DNA of 6,322 nt from an archaeon (GTDB lineage Archaea; Micrarchaeota; Micrarchaeia; Norongarragalinales; SBBD01). Numbering within the stretch: the first letter of the stretch is position 1; each line of letters starts with the position of its first letter. The notes under the pieces are model-generated. The model was not told the origin of the DNA. It made no database searches and was given only the letters and a program-made list of their open reading frames with translations. The position numbers were made by a program, and so were the translations under genes. Location: the NCBI GenBank assembly GCA_005239845.1, contig SBBD01000026.1, forward strand, positions 1 to 6,322. The letters run 5' to 3'. Positions 1 to 6,276 of this stretch are shown here, in pieces.

Positions 1-96
1 AACTTTCCCTTCGAGTACATCATCGTGATTTTTGCGGCCATCATCGTCATGATGCTCCTCCTGCTGTTCATCATCAACCGCATGGAGCCCGGATGA
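1..96 (+). CDS. 3' end of a membrane protein gene (possible TadB-like T2SSF partner), partial
   Basis: Reading frame 1 is open from the window edge to a TGA at 94-96 and gives the last 31 residues of a protein. About 20 of these form a strongly hydrophobic helix (IIVIFAAIIVMMLLLLFII), followed by the short polar tail NRMEPG, so the protein ends in a membrane segment. The stop overlaps the next start as ATGA (93-96), which indicates translational coupling with the T2SSF gene. In archaeal and Tad-type pilus loci two T2SSF-domain proteins are often encoded in tandem, and a C-terminal helix fits the first of such a pair. That identity is inferred from context only, because no T2SSF motif lies within the visible part. 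Any other membrane protein with a C-terminal helix would look the same here. Confidence 0.75.
   Translation, partial: NFPFEYIIVIFAAIIVMMLLLLFIINRMEPG
84..87 (+). promoter_or_regulatory. Ribosome binding site for the T2SSF gene
   Basis: GGAG lies five bases before the ATG at 93, within the last codons of the upstream gene. Its spacing favours the ATG at 93 over the second in-frame ATG at 99. Confidence 0.5.
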
Positions 97-1001
97 CCAT
101 GGTTTTTGAATCCTTCGCAAAAAAGTATGCCGAGCTCGAGCGCTACTACGCGGCGGCAGGCTTCAAGATTTCCTTCCCTCTTTTTGTGGCCCTCGTCTTC
201 TTCGCGGCCACCCTCGTTTCCACTCTCTTCCTCCTGCTCTTCAAGAGCGTGGTCACGAGCGTCGTGGCGTTCATCGCCTTCCTCACGCTCTCCATCGTCA
301 TTCCCATCAGCATCCGCACCAGCCGCATCGAGCAAGTAGAAGCCAACCTTCCCGACGCCTTGAAGCACATGTCCTCCATCTTGCGTGCAGGAGGCACGAC
401 GGAAGACGCGCTGGAAGAAGTAGCCAACTCGGATTACGGCCCTTTAAGCGTCGATTTGAAGATGGCGCTCATCCACTTGAAGGAAGGCAAGCCGTTCGAT
501 GACGTGCTCTTGGACGTGGCGGAAGAGACGGGTTCCGAACTCTTCCGGAGGACGGCCACCATCATCATTGATGCCAAGAAGGCGGGGGCGGGGCTCGCGG
601 ACGTCATGGACTCGATTGCGGAAGATACGCGCGACTTGATCCGCATCAACCGCGAGCGCGTCTCCAGAACAACGATGCCCGTGCTCTTCCTCTACATCTC
701 CTCGCTGGCGCTGGCGCCCTTCATCTTCGGCTTCACGCTCACCATCGTCCTGTTCATCGGGTGCGGCTTGCAGCAGGCCCTCGGAGGAACCCCCCTGGCC
801 ATTGACGCGCTGAAGACGCTGCTCATCACGTTCATTGCTATTCAGACGACGATTGCCGCGCTGGCCATCGGCATCATCCGCGAAGGCAAGGCGCTCAAGT
901 ACCTCTTGCGGGCACCCTTCATGATCCTCATTTCCCTGCTCGCCTACCACGGGGGACTCTGGATCGGAAGCATGCTCATCGGGGCCGGCTCCAGCTGCTA
1001 A
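93..1001 (+). CDS. Type II/IV secretion system F-domain (TadC-like) membrane platform protein
   Basis: This 302-residue protein is recognised as a T2SSF-family (GspF/TadC/FlaJ-like) inner-membrane platform. In this family the protein anchors the assembly ATPase and helps insert or extract pilin-like subunits in the cytoplasmic membrane. Two helices near residues 27-50 and 53-74 come first. A soluble, probably cytoplasmic helical domain follows at about 75-192, and three more hydrophobic segments lie near 195-223, 240-263 and 274-297. The soluble domain has the family pattern: LPDALKHMSSILRAGG (86-101), DYGPLS (114-119), the ETGSELFRR stretch (145-153) and the AGAGLADVMDSIAEDTRD run (164-181). 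The length matches TadC-type halves rather than full archaellar FlaJ of over 500 residues, so a tandem partner is expected. The ATGA overlap suggests it is the gene just upstream. No ATPase, pilin or prepilin peptidase gene is visible, so pilus, adhesion or secretion use cannot be separated. Confidence 0.88.
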   Translation: MTMVFESFAKKYAELERYYAAAGFKISFPLFVALVFFAATLVSTLFLLLFKSVVTSVVAFIAFLTLSIVIPISIRTSRIEQVEANLPDALKHMSSILRAGGTTEDALEEVANSDYGPLSVDLKMALIHLKEGKPFDDVLLDVAEETGSELFRRTATIIIDAKKAGAGLADVMDSIAEDTRDLIRINRERVSRTTMPVLFLYISSLALAPFIFGFTLTIVLFIGCGLQQALGGTPLAIDALKTLLITFIAIQTTIAALAIGIIREGKALKYLLRAPFMILISLLAYHGGLWIGSMLIGAGSSC

Positions 1002-1019
1002 AAAACTAGCGGCATATGC

Positions 1020-1069
1020 TTTTCAACTTCCCTGCTTGTAAAACCATCCTTTTATATTTTTCAACCTCC
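1020..1069 (+). repeat. 12-base imperfect direct repeat upstream of dnaJ
   Basis: TTTTCAACTTCC at 1020-1031 recurs as TTTTCAACCTCC at 1058-1069, 11 of 12 matching, with starts 38 bases apart. The second copy overlaps the 3' edge of the predicted TATA box. This could be a paired operator for a regulator of dnaJ, or chance similarity in a pyrimidine-rich stretch. Confidence 0.4.
1047..1060 (+). promoter_or_regulatory. Archaeal TATA-box promoter of dnaJ
   Basis: The stretch TCCTTTTATATTTT contains TTTATATT (1051-1058), close to the archaeal TATA consensus. Archaeal transcription usually starts about 25 bases downstream, here near 1080, giving a leader of roughly 25-30 bases. The promoter implies that dnaJ is transcribed separately from the secretion genes upstream. 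No Shine-Dalgarno sequence is visible before the dnaJ ATG. Confidence 0.6.
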
Positions 1070-1107
1070 AAAAGTTCACCTATCCTGATTCCAATCGTTG
1101 ATTCTCC

Positions 1108-2268
1108 ATGGCTGCCAAGCGCGACTACTACGAAATTCTGGGCGTGCTCCGCGACGCCACTCCGCAGCAGCTGAAGGACGCCTACCGCGCGCTGGCCTTG
1201 AAATTCCATCCCGACCGCAACAAGGCAAAAGAGGCGGAAGAAAAATTCAAGGAAATTTCCGAGGCCTATGCCGTGCTCAGCGATTCCGAAAAAAGGGCGC
1301 AGTACGACCAGTTCGGGCACGAGGGCTTTGACCGCATGTATTCCGCCGAAGACGTGTTCCGCAGCGTGGACTTCGAGGATTTGTTCCGAGAGTTCGGGTT
1401 TGGCGGCATGAGGATGGGCGAAGGCTCCGATTCCGGTTTTTCCAGCGTGTTCGAGCACCTGTTCGGCTTTTCCCCGCAACCCCGCCATGGAGAAAACCTG
1501 CAAACCCAGGTGTCGGTCACTTTGGAAGAGGTGGCGAAAGGAACTGAAAAACCCGTTGAATTCTTTCGCTTCCAAGCCTGCGAAAGCTGCAATGGAACGG
1601 GGGCGGAAGGCGGGAAACTGCAGGCGTGCCCTTCCTGTCGCGGTTCCGGCCAGCAACGCCAGGCCCGCCGCATGGGCTACTCGCAATTCATTACGGTAAC
1701 CACCTGCTCGGCCTGCCACGGGACCGGCCGAACGGCCTCGAAAACATGCCGAAGTTGCTCGGGTTTAGGCCGAATGAAAACACAGGAAAAAATCCGCGTG
1801 CGCATTCCGACAGGGATTGAGGACGGCTTCCTCTTGCGCGTGAAAGGCAAAGGGAACGCCTCCGAACAGGCGGGGCTTCCTCCCGGGGATTTGTTCGTCC
1901 AAGTATCTATAAGGCCGCACCCGTATTTCGAAAGGGCGGGTTCCGACCTCGTCCATGAAATCGAGATTCCCTTTACGCTGGCCGCCTTAGGAGGAGAAAT
2001 CGAGGTGCCTACGCTGGAAGGAAAAGCCCGCCTCCGCGTTCCTCCCGGCACGCAACCCCGCTCGGTTTTCCGCATGAAAGGGAAAGGCTTGCCGGATGAA
2101 AACGGAAGGAAAGGCGATGAATTGATCAACGTGGACGTCCTCATCCCTGAAAAACTGAGCCAGCGGCAACGCGAGCTCTTGGAAGCATTCGAGGAAGAGG
2201 ACGGCGAGTCAAGGAAAAGCGGCCACCCTCGTGGAAAAGGGAGGCTCTTCAAGCGTTTTCTCGGATAA
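1108..2268 (+). CDS. dnaJ: Chaperone protein DnaJ (Hsp40 co-chaperone, type I)
   Basis: DnaJ binds unfolded polypeptides in the cytoplasm, delivers them to DnaK and stimulates DnaK ATP hydrolysis through its J domain. All type I domains are present in 386 residues, the usual length. The J domain spans about 5-70 with DYYEILGV (6-13), HPD at 34-36 and the [10 protein letters not shown] end (61-70). A short Gly/Phe region (about 71-127) is richer in acidic and aromatic residues than the glycine repeats of E. coli DnaJ. Four CxxCxGxG zinc motifs start at C158, C174, C200 and C214, all complete. C-terminal domains hold the conserved [10 protein letters not shown] (257-266), [11 protein letters not shown] (271-281), [11 protein letters not shown] (295-305), FRMKGKGLP (321-329) and GDELINV (336-342). 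A basic tail ends the protein. An in-frame TGA at 1099-1101 makes ATG 1108 the first possible ATG start. The dnaK and grpE genes are not adjacent. Archaeal dnaJ genes are generally regarded as acquired from bacteria. Confidence 0.97.
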   Translation: MAAKRDYYEILGVLRDATPQQLKDAYRALALKFHPDRNKAKEAEEKFKEISEAYAVLSDSEKRAQYDQFGHEGFDRMYSAEDVFRSVDFEDLFREFGFGGMRMGEGSDSGFSSVFEHLFGFSPQPRHGENLQTQVSVTLEEVAKGTEKPVEFFRFQACESCNGTGAEGGKLQACPSCRGSGQQRQARRMGYSQFITVTTCSACHGTGRTASKTCRSCSGLGRMKTQEKIRVRIPTGIEDGFLLRVKGKGNASEQAGLPPGDLFVQVSIRPHPYFERAGSDLVHEIEIPFTLAALGGEIEVPTLEGKARLRVPPGTQPRSVFRMKGKGLPDENGRKGDELINVDVLIPEKLSQRQRELLEAFEEEDGESRKSGHPRGKGRLFKRFLG

Positions 2269-2295
2269 GGCCGTACTCGCGTTCTCGCCTGCGCC

Positions 2296-2306
2296 TTATT
2301 TCTTTT
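2296..2306 (+). terminator. Possible T-rich terminator of dnaJ
   Basis: TTATTTCTTTT begins 27 bases after the dnaJ stop codon, inside the 3' end of the convergent gene. Archaeal termination often needs only a T-rich tract on the non-template strand. No strong hairpin precedes it, so the call is weak. Confidence 0.25.
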
Positions 2307-2769
2307 GAAACCGCTCGTAGATCCGGAACGCCAGCAACGCCGCGTCCCTCTCGTGCGGCCTCAACAGGTATTTCGGCAATTCGTCCTTCGAAACCCAAGC
2401 GTGCCCGATGTGCTCCTTTGGATTCAAGGTAACCGCCGGTCGCGTTGACTCTTCCAAGGGCAAGAGGATGCTCCGGTGTCTTCTCGCGGACGCGCGGGGG
2501 GCGCGTCCAGAGAGGAGGCGGGCGACTTGGACTGTTACGGGTTGAGAACGGCTGGCATCAATGCCGGCACGTTCCAGCAGCGCTTGCTTCGCGTATGTTC
2601 CGAAACCGAGGGGAAGTCTCTTCTGAGCAAACGTACCGTTGCCTTTTTCGACCGCGATGGTCTGCGCCGCGAATTCCCATTCTTGGTTGCGCCTCTCGAG
2701 GAGCAAAATCCTGCCGTTGTGTAGGGGGATGGCGGCCACGTGGTCTCCCAGGGTCTTCCGCTGGGTCAT
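2296..2769 (-). CDS. Nudix-fold protein with degenerate Nudix box, probably inactive or altered
   Basis: This 157-residue cytoplasmic protein has Nudix-like layout. A first strand pair is VAAIPLHNGRILLLERRNQEW (11-31), with the usual 'LLLERR..EWEF' pattern. A helix follows at 58-70, and the typical late segment EHIGHAWVSKDELPKYLL (119-136) resembles the 'EH..W....EL..Y' end of Nudix hydrolases. In the family, the box GX5EX7REUXEEXGU binds the metal that drives hydrolysis of nucleoside diphosphate derivatives. Here the REUXEEXGU part reads QALLERAGI (62-70): the R, the first E and the last E are replaced, one E (E66) remains, and the expected upstream G and E are also absent. Normal diphosphatase activity is therefore unlikely; ligand sensing or another role is possible. 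No frameshift explains the loss in the region checked. ATG 2769 is the only good start: an in-frame TAA lies 25-27 bases upstream. There is no Shine-Dalgarno sequence, which fits a leaderless transcript. It is convergent with dnaJ and divergent from the large surface-protein gene. Confidence 0.75.
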   Translation of the reverse strand: MTQRKTLGDHVAAIPLHNGRILLLERRNQEWEFAAQTIAVEKGNGTFAQKRLPLGFGTYAKQALLERAGIDASRSQPVTVQVARLLSGRAPRASARRHRSILLPLEESTRPAVTLNPKEHIGHAWVSKDELPKYLLRPHERDAALLAFRIYERFQKK

Positions 2770-2790
2770 ATCGTTACTTACTGCCGAAAC

Positions 2791-2807
2791 AAACGTTTAA
2801 TACGTTT
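2791..2807. promoter_or_regulatory. Divergent promoter with perfect inverted repeat
   Basis: AAACGT (2791-2796), a five-base AT spacer TTAAT (2797-2801) and ACGTTT (2802-2807) form a perfect 6-base inverted repeat. The AT-rich core reads TTTAATA on the plus strand and TATTAAA on the minus strand, so it could act as a TATA box in both directions. On the minus strand it lies about 30 bases before ATG 2769, predicting an almost leaderless Nudix transcript. On the plus strand it predicts transcription from about 2825, leaving a leader of roughly 28 bases that holds the Shine-Dalgarno site of the large gene. The dyad could alternatively be a repressor operator covering both promoters. Confidence 0.5.
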
Positions 2808-2842
2808 TTCCTCCCTTTCCCTTGCGGGGCAAAGAGTTTTCG

Positions 2843-2849
2843 GGTGAGG
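2843..2849 (+). promoter_or_regulatory. Shine-Dalgarno site fixing a TTG start
   Basis: GGTGAGG lies at 2843-2849; its GGTGA core matches the archaeal anti-Shine-Dalgarno sequence and ends six bases before the TTG at 2854. The TGA inside it (2845-2847) is in frame with the downstream gene. Translation therefore cannot begin further upstream. Confidence 0.7.
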
Positions 2850-2853
2850 AACC

Positions 2854-5800
2854 TTGAAACGCTTTGCCTTCGTGCGCTGGCACCCATTTCCCCTTCGGCA
2901 TTTTCGCCCTTTTTCGTTCCGCTTATTTTTCCTATTGTTTTTCCTTGCCTCCTTTTCGCCCGCCTCTAGCGCCCTTGCCGAATACAATTATTTGCTTGAA
3001 CCCCCTTCTTTTCCCTTCGCTTCCTCCGCGCTCTACGGGAGGACGTGCTCGGCTCCCTTTACGCTTTCCTTTTCCCCTCCTCCCCTCCACAAAGCAGCCG
3101 CCTTCCAGGAAAGCCTTTCGCACTACCGGCAAATGCAGCGCCACCTTTCCGCCGCCAAGCTCCTTGCCACTTCGGAAGTCCTCCTTTTCTCTTCCAATCC
3201 CCTTGCCTCCCGCTTAGCCGCTTCCTTTTGCCACCAGCACTTGTTTGATGCCGTGCATTCCGCTTCCCGTGCTTCCCAATCCGCCCTCCGCTCCACCGAC
3301 CAGGCTCTCGCAGAGTTCAACCGCGTGCAGGACGAGTCCGACGATTTCGCGCAAGGCGTGCGTAACGAGGTTCAGGAAACCCAAGAAAACCTGAAAGGAG
3401 GCCGAACGGCCGGTTCTTCTCTTGGTGCCCGCATCCTGCGGGCATCGCAAGCGTTGCAGGGCCTTTCTTCCTTTCCCCAAAACCCCAACGATTTCCGCGT
3501 TCTTTCCCTCTTGGTTTCCAACGATTCCGTGCTCTCCGAATCCTTTCTCCTGCACGAACACGTGGAGGAAGCCATCCTCTTGATGCACCAGGAGCAGCGC
3601 CGCCTAGCTGACGAGCTGCAGCTCCAGTTTGCGGAAGAAAAGCGGGCGCGCAAGCGCTTGGAAGAGGCCGGCTTGCTGGAAGTGGATGAAGACGCCTTGC
3701 AGTTGCAGCACCGCGATTTCCTTGATTCGCGCTCCTTGCAGCCTCTATTCTCGAAGCGCGCGCAGCAAATTCGGGAAGAAGTCAAGGACGCCGAGCTGCT
3801 TGCAGAACAGGCCCGCTCCCTGCTTTCCAAGAAGGAGGCCGGCTATCTGGGAAGAGCCCTGAAAAAGGAAAGGCAGGTCCTCGCCAGCCTCGAACGGGTC
3901 CTCAGCGAATATGACGCCATGGACGTGGAAGCGGACGCCCTTAAAACAATGCTCGAACAAGAAGTGCTTACGGCGTATGAAAAAATCGATGAAAAAATCC
4001 AGTCCCGCAGCGAAAGCCCCCTTGCCTACGCGCTGCTGGTGAAGCTGCGGGAGGAATACGTTACTTTTTCCGATTCCTATTTTTCTTTGAAAACAATTGG
4101 AAAAAAAACCAACCACCTGCTTCACCAGCGGAAAAAGCTCTCCTTTCTTGAGGCTGCTGCGGACAGCGCCGAACCCTATGTTTTTGCCTTGCAGGACGCA
4201 GCGCTCTCCTTGAACGAAGTGCGGCTCTTGCTGCAAAAAGCAAAAGAAGACGGCATCCCCGTAGAAAGCGAAACCTTGCAAGCTAACGCCTTTTCCTCTG
4301 CGTTGGGTTCCCTGCAAGCCCCTTCCGAAAACACCGTGGCCTCCCTCCTCCAGCTCCGCCAAGACGCCGACGCGCTGCGCCAATCCGTCCTCTCCAAAAC
4401 CCGAACCCAATACCTTTTCTTGGAAGGACAGCTCGCCTTCCTCCTGCCTTTCGCGTACGCCTTTTCCCCTGCCGAGCAAACCGCTTTCCAGGACCACCTT
4501 CGCTTCTTCCCCAACGGCAAGCTAGACGTCGAAGCGGCCTTGGGCCACCTCTCTGCCCTGCAGTCCTTTTTCCAAAAAACCCGTGCTTCCCTCGAGTCCC
4601 GCGCTCCTGTGCTCTTACAACAACACCTCGCGCAAACCCTCCGCCTCGAATACCAAATGGCGGCCACTCCCGTCGGTCAACCCGCTACGGTTTTCGTTTT
4701 TGCTGCTTTGGAAAACCGCCTTCCGCTCGCTTATGAGGGCTTCGTGCAAGTTCCTCTTCCTATTTCTTCCCCTCCCCTTGCGCTTCTCCACTCCTCGCCT
4801 ACCCTCCTCGCCTCCTCTCCTGGTCTTTCTCTCGCCTTTAGCGAGGGAAAGCCCGTCCTCCTCTTTCCGCGCGTCGAGCAAAAAGCGTACGAGGCCACGT
4901 TGCAATATGAAGCAACCTCCACCCACTTGATTTCCCAAGAAGAATCCACGGTGTACGCCCACGAGCAAGAGGCCCGCAAGGAACTCCGCCTCCGCTTCCG
5001 CGCCGACCAAGCCGTTCCCGTGCTCGTTGAAAAAAGGACGGGTTTCGACGCCGAGTTTTTCGCGGAGACGCTTTCGCCTTACTCCATCCTTTCTTCCTCT
5101 CCTCGCCTCTTCCGCCTCCAGCTCAACGCTTCTCTTGGCGAAAACGAGGTCCGCCTTTCCTACTCGTGGAAAGACCCCTTCCACACCGAGCAACAAACCC
5201 TTTCTTCCGCCCCGAGTTCCCTCGACGTGCTCTATACCTTCCGCAACGAGAACGAAGACCTCCAGGACGTCTTCCTGCATTTGCGGGACCTTCCCTGTCT
5301 CCCGTCCTCGCTTTCCCTCGAGTCCCTTTCGGAAGACTTCAGCGTACGAAAGGAAGGAAACGCCTCCCTCCTTTTCGCGTCCTCTTGGGGGAAGGGACAA
5401 GAAAAGCAAGCACGCGTGCGCTTCCAGTGCCCCGAACCCCTCCGCGAACAAGCGCAAAGAGAGTTGGACGCCCTCCAACAGCTATCCCCCGCGCTTTCCA
5501 ACGCTTCCTTGTTCCAGGCCCAATTCTTCCGCATCCAGTCTCTGTTGGACGCAGGCCAAGAACCTGAAGCCCTCCAGGCCTTGAACGAACTCAAGCAAAC
5601 CCTTTCTTCCGGCGCTTTTTCTTCAGCATTATCTCTGCCTGTCCCTTTTCCTGATTCGCCTATTCCCACCCCTTTTCCAGCATTCCCCGCACCTACTTCT
5701 TCCCCGCCTCCTTCTCCTGCTCCGATTTCTTTAGACGACCCCGAATTACTGGAATTCAAGGATCGTGCCGAGACCTTGCTCCAATTGTTCGTGACTTCTT

Positions 5801-6276
5801 TTGCTTCTCCTCCTGGTCTAGAAGCCCGCGCCCGCCGCCTCTCGCTCTACAAGGAAGCCGCTGCCGCCGCTTCCACCATCAAGGAAACCCTTTCCGCCCT
5901 CGAAAAAGCGGACGGAAAGACGACAGCGTGGCTGCAAGCAAAAAAAGAAAAGCTTTCGCAAGCCGTGAAAACGCTGGACGGCGTCTTGCAAAGCCTGGAG
6001 GATGCCGCTTCCGAAAAACTGGAAATTGCGCGGGCACGCCAGGCGCAGTTCGGGGATGCAGGAAATCTCGCTCAACTCGTGGAAGCAGAAACGGCTGCCC
6101 AAAACGGTCATGCCGCCACCGCCTTCCTGCTGGCCTCCGACCTCTCCGAATCCCTTTCCCCCAAGGCTTCCGATTCCGCTTTTCCCTCGTCGTGGCTCTT
6201 GCTCGTCCCCGCGCTTTTGCTTGCCGGCGCCCTGTTTTTCCTCTTGTGGAAGCGAAAGGAGGGAGAAAATGAATGA
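2854..6276 (+). CDS. Large secreted coiled-coil protein with C-terminal membrane anchor, unknown function
   Basis: I do not recognise the family of this 1140-residue protein. A basic N-terminus and hydrophobic core (24-34) lead to ALA (40-42), a good signal peptidase site before E43. Residues about 80-600 are mostly helical and rich in Glu, Gln, Leu, Ala and Arg, with probable coiled coils around 235-275, 300-385 and 445-515. Residues about 597-865 look beta-rich and Ig-like; a stretch at 789-857 resembles the extracellular beta-sandwich repeats common in archaeal surface proteins. A short helical part (862-918), a proline-rich hinge (928-964) and a second helical block (965-1100) follow. One membrane helix (1114-1132) and the tail KRKEGENE end it. 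This predicts an outward-facing, type I anchored protein. Four cysteines (65, 126, 815, 859) could form two disulfides, and NxS sequons occur at 223, 758, 836 and 883. TTG 2854 is chosen from its Shine-Dalgarno site and the in-frame stop just upstream; the next in-frame Met is residue 94, beyond the signal peptide. It overlaps the next gene. Confidence 0.85.
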   Translation: MKRFAFVRWHPFPLRHFRPFSFRLFFLLFFLASFSPASSALAEYNYLLEPPSFPFASSALYGRTCSAPFTLSFSPPPLHKAAAFQESLSHYRQMQRHLSAAKLLATSEVLLFSSNPLASRLAASFCHQHLFDAVHSASRASQSALRSTDQALAEFNRVQDESDDFAQGVRNEVQETQENLKGGRTAGSSLGARILRASQALQGLSSFPQNPNDFRVLSLLVSNDSVLSESFLLHEHVEEAILLMHQEQRRLADELQLQFAEEKRARKRLEEAGLLEVDEDALQLQHRDFLDSRSLQPLFSKRAQQIREEVKDAELLAEQARSLLSKKEAGYLGRALKKERQVLASLERVLSEYDAMDVEADALKTMLEQEVLTAYEKIDEKIQSRSESPLAYALLVKLREEYVTFSDSYFSLKTIGKKTNHLLHQRKKLSFLEAAADSAEPYVFALQDAALSLNEVRLLLQKAKEDGIPVESETLQANAFSSALGSLQAPSENTVASLLQLRQDADALRQSVLSKTRTQYLFLEGQLAFLLPFAYAFSPAEQTAFQDHLRFFPNGKLDVEAALGHLSALQSFFQKTRASLESRAPVLLQQHLAQTLRLEYQMAATPVGQPATVFVFAALENRLPLAYEGFVQVPLPISSPPLALLHSSPTLLASSPGLSLAFSEGKPVLLFPRVEQKAYEATLQYEATSTHLISQEESTVYAHEQEARKELRLRFRADQAVPVLVEKRTGFDAEFFAETLSPYSILSSSPRLFRLQLNASLGENEVRLSYSWKDPFHTEQQTLSSAPSSLDVLYTFRNENEDLQDVFLHLRDLPCLPSSLSLESLSEDFSVRKEGNASLLFASSWGKGQEKQARVRFQCPEPLREQAQRELDALQQLSPALSNASLFQAQFFRIQSLLDAGQEPEALQALNELKQTLSSGAFSSALSLPVPFPDSPIPTPFPAFPAPTSSPPPSPAPISLDDPELLEFKDRAETLLQLFVTSFASPPGLEARARRLSLYKEAAAAASTIKETLSALEKADGKTTAWLQAKKEKLSQAVKTLDGVLQSLEDAASEKLEIARARQAQFGDAGNLAQLVEAETAAQNGHAATAFLLASDLSESLSPKASDSAFPSSWLLLVPALLLAGALFFLLWKRKEGENE
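6256..6265 (+). promoter_or_regulatory. Strong ribosome binding site for the last gene
   Basis: AAGGAGGGAG lies inside the final codons of the large surface-protein gene, three bases before ATG 6269. It supports coupled translation and favours ATG 6269 over ATG 6273. Confidence 0.7.

Noticed and set aside
1008..1023. Small palindrome GCATATGC followed by four Ts after the T2SSF gene, considered as a terminator
   Set aside because: The palindrome leaves no room for a loop and the T run is short; there is too little to call a terminator.
1006..1719. Open frame of 237 codons on the minus strand
   Set aside because: Antisense to the J domain and zinc region of an unmistakable dnaJ, and it runs across the dnaJ promoter.
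2560..2640. Frameshift explaining the missing Nudix residues
   Set aside because: The one alternative minus-strand frame I translated across this stretch gives no Nudix box either, and the annotated frame is continuous with good fold patterns on both sides.
2445..2969. Plus-strand open frame of 174 codons across the Nudix gene and the start of the large gene
   Set aside because: It is antisense to a frame with a clear Nudix-fold pattern, crosses the divergent promoter, and its translation is Arg/Gly/Ser-rich without motifs.
3745..4497. Open frame of 250 codons on the minus strand
   Set aside because: Antisense to the coiled-coil region of the large gene; it has unnatural Gly/Phe/Gln-rich composition and no recognisable domain.
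4615..5478. Long open frame of 287 codons on the minus strand
   Set aside because: It lies wholly inside the large surface-protein gene. It results from that gene's pyrimidine-rich codons and translates to low-complexity Gly/Arg/Glu-rich sequence with no family pattern.
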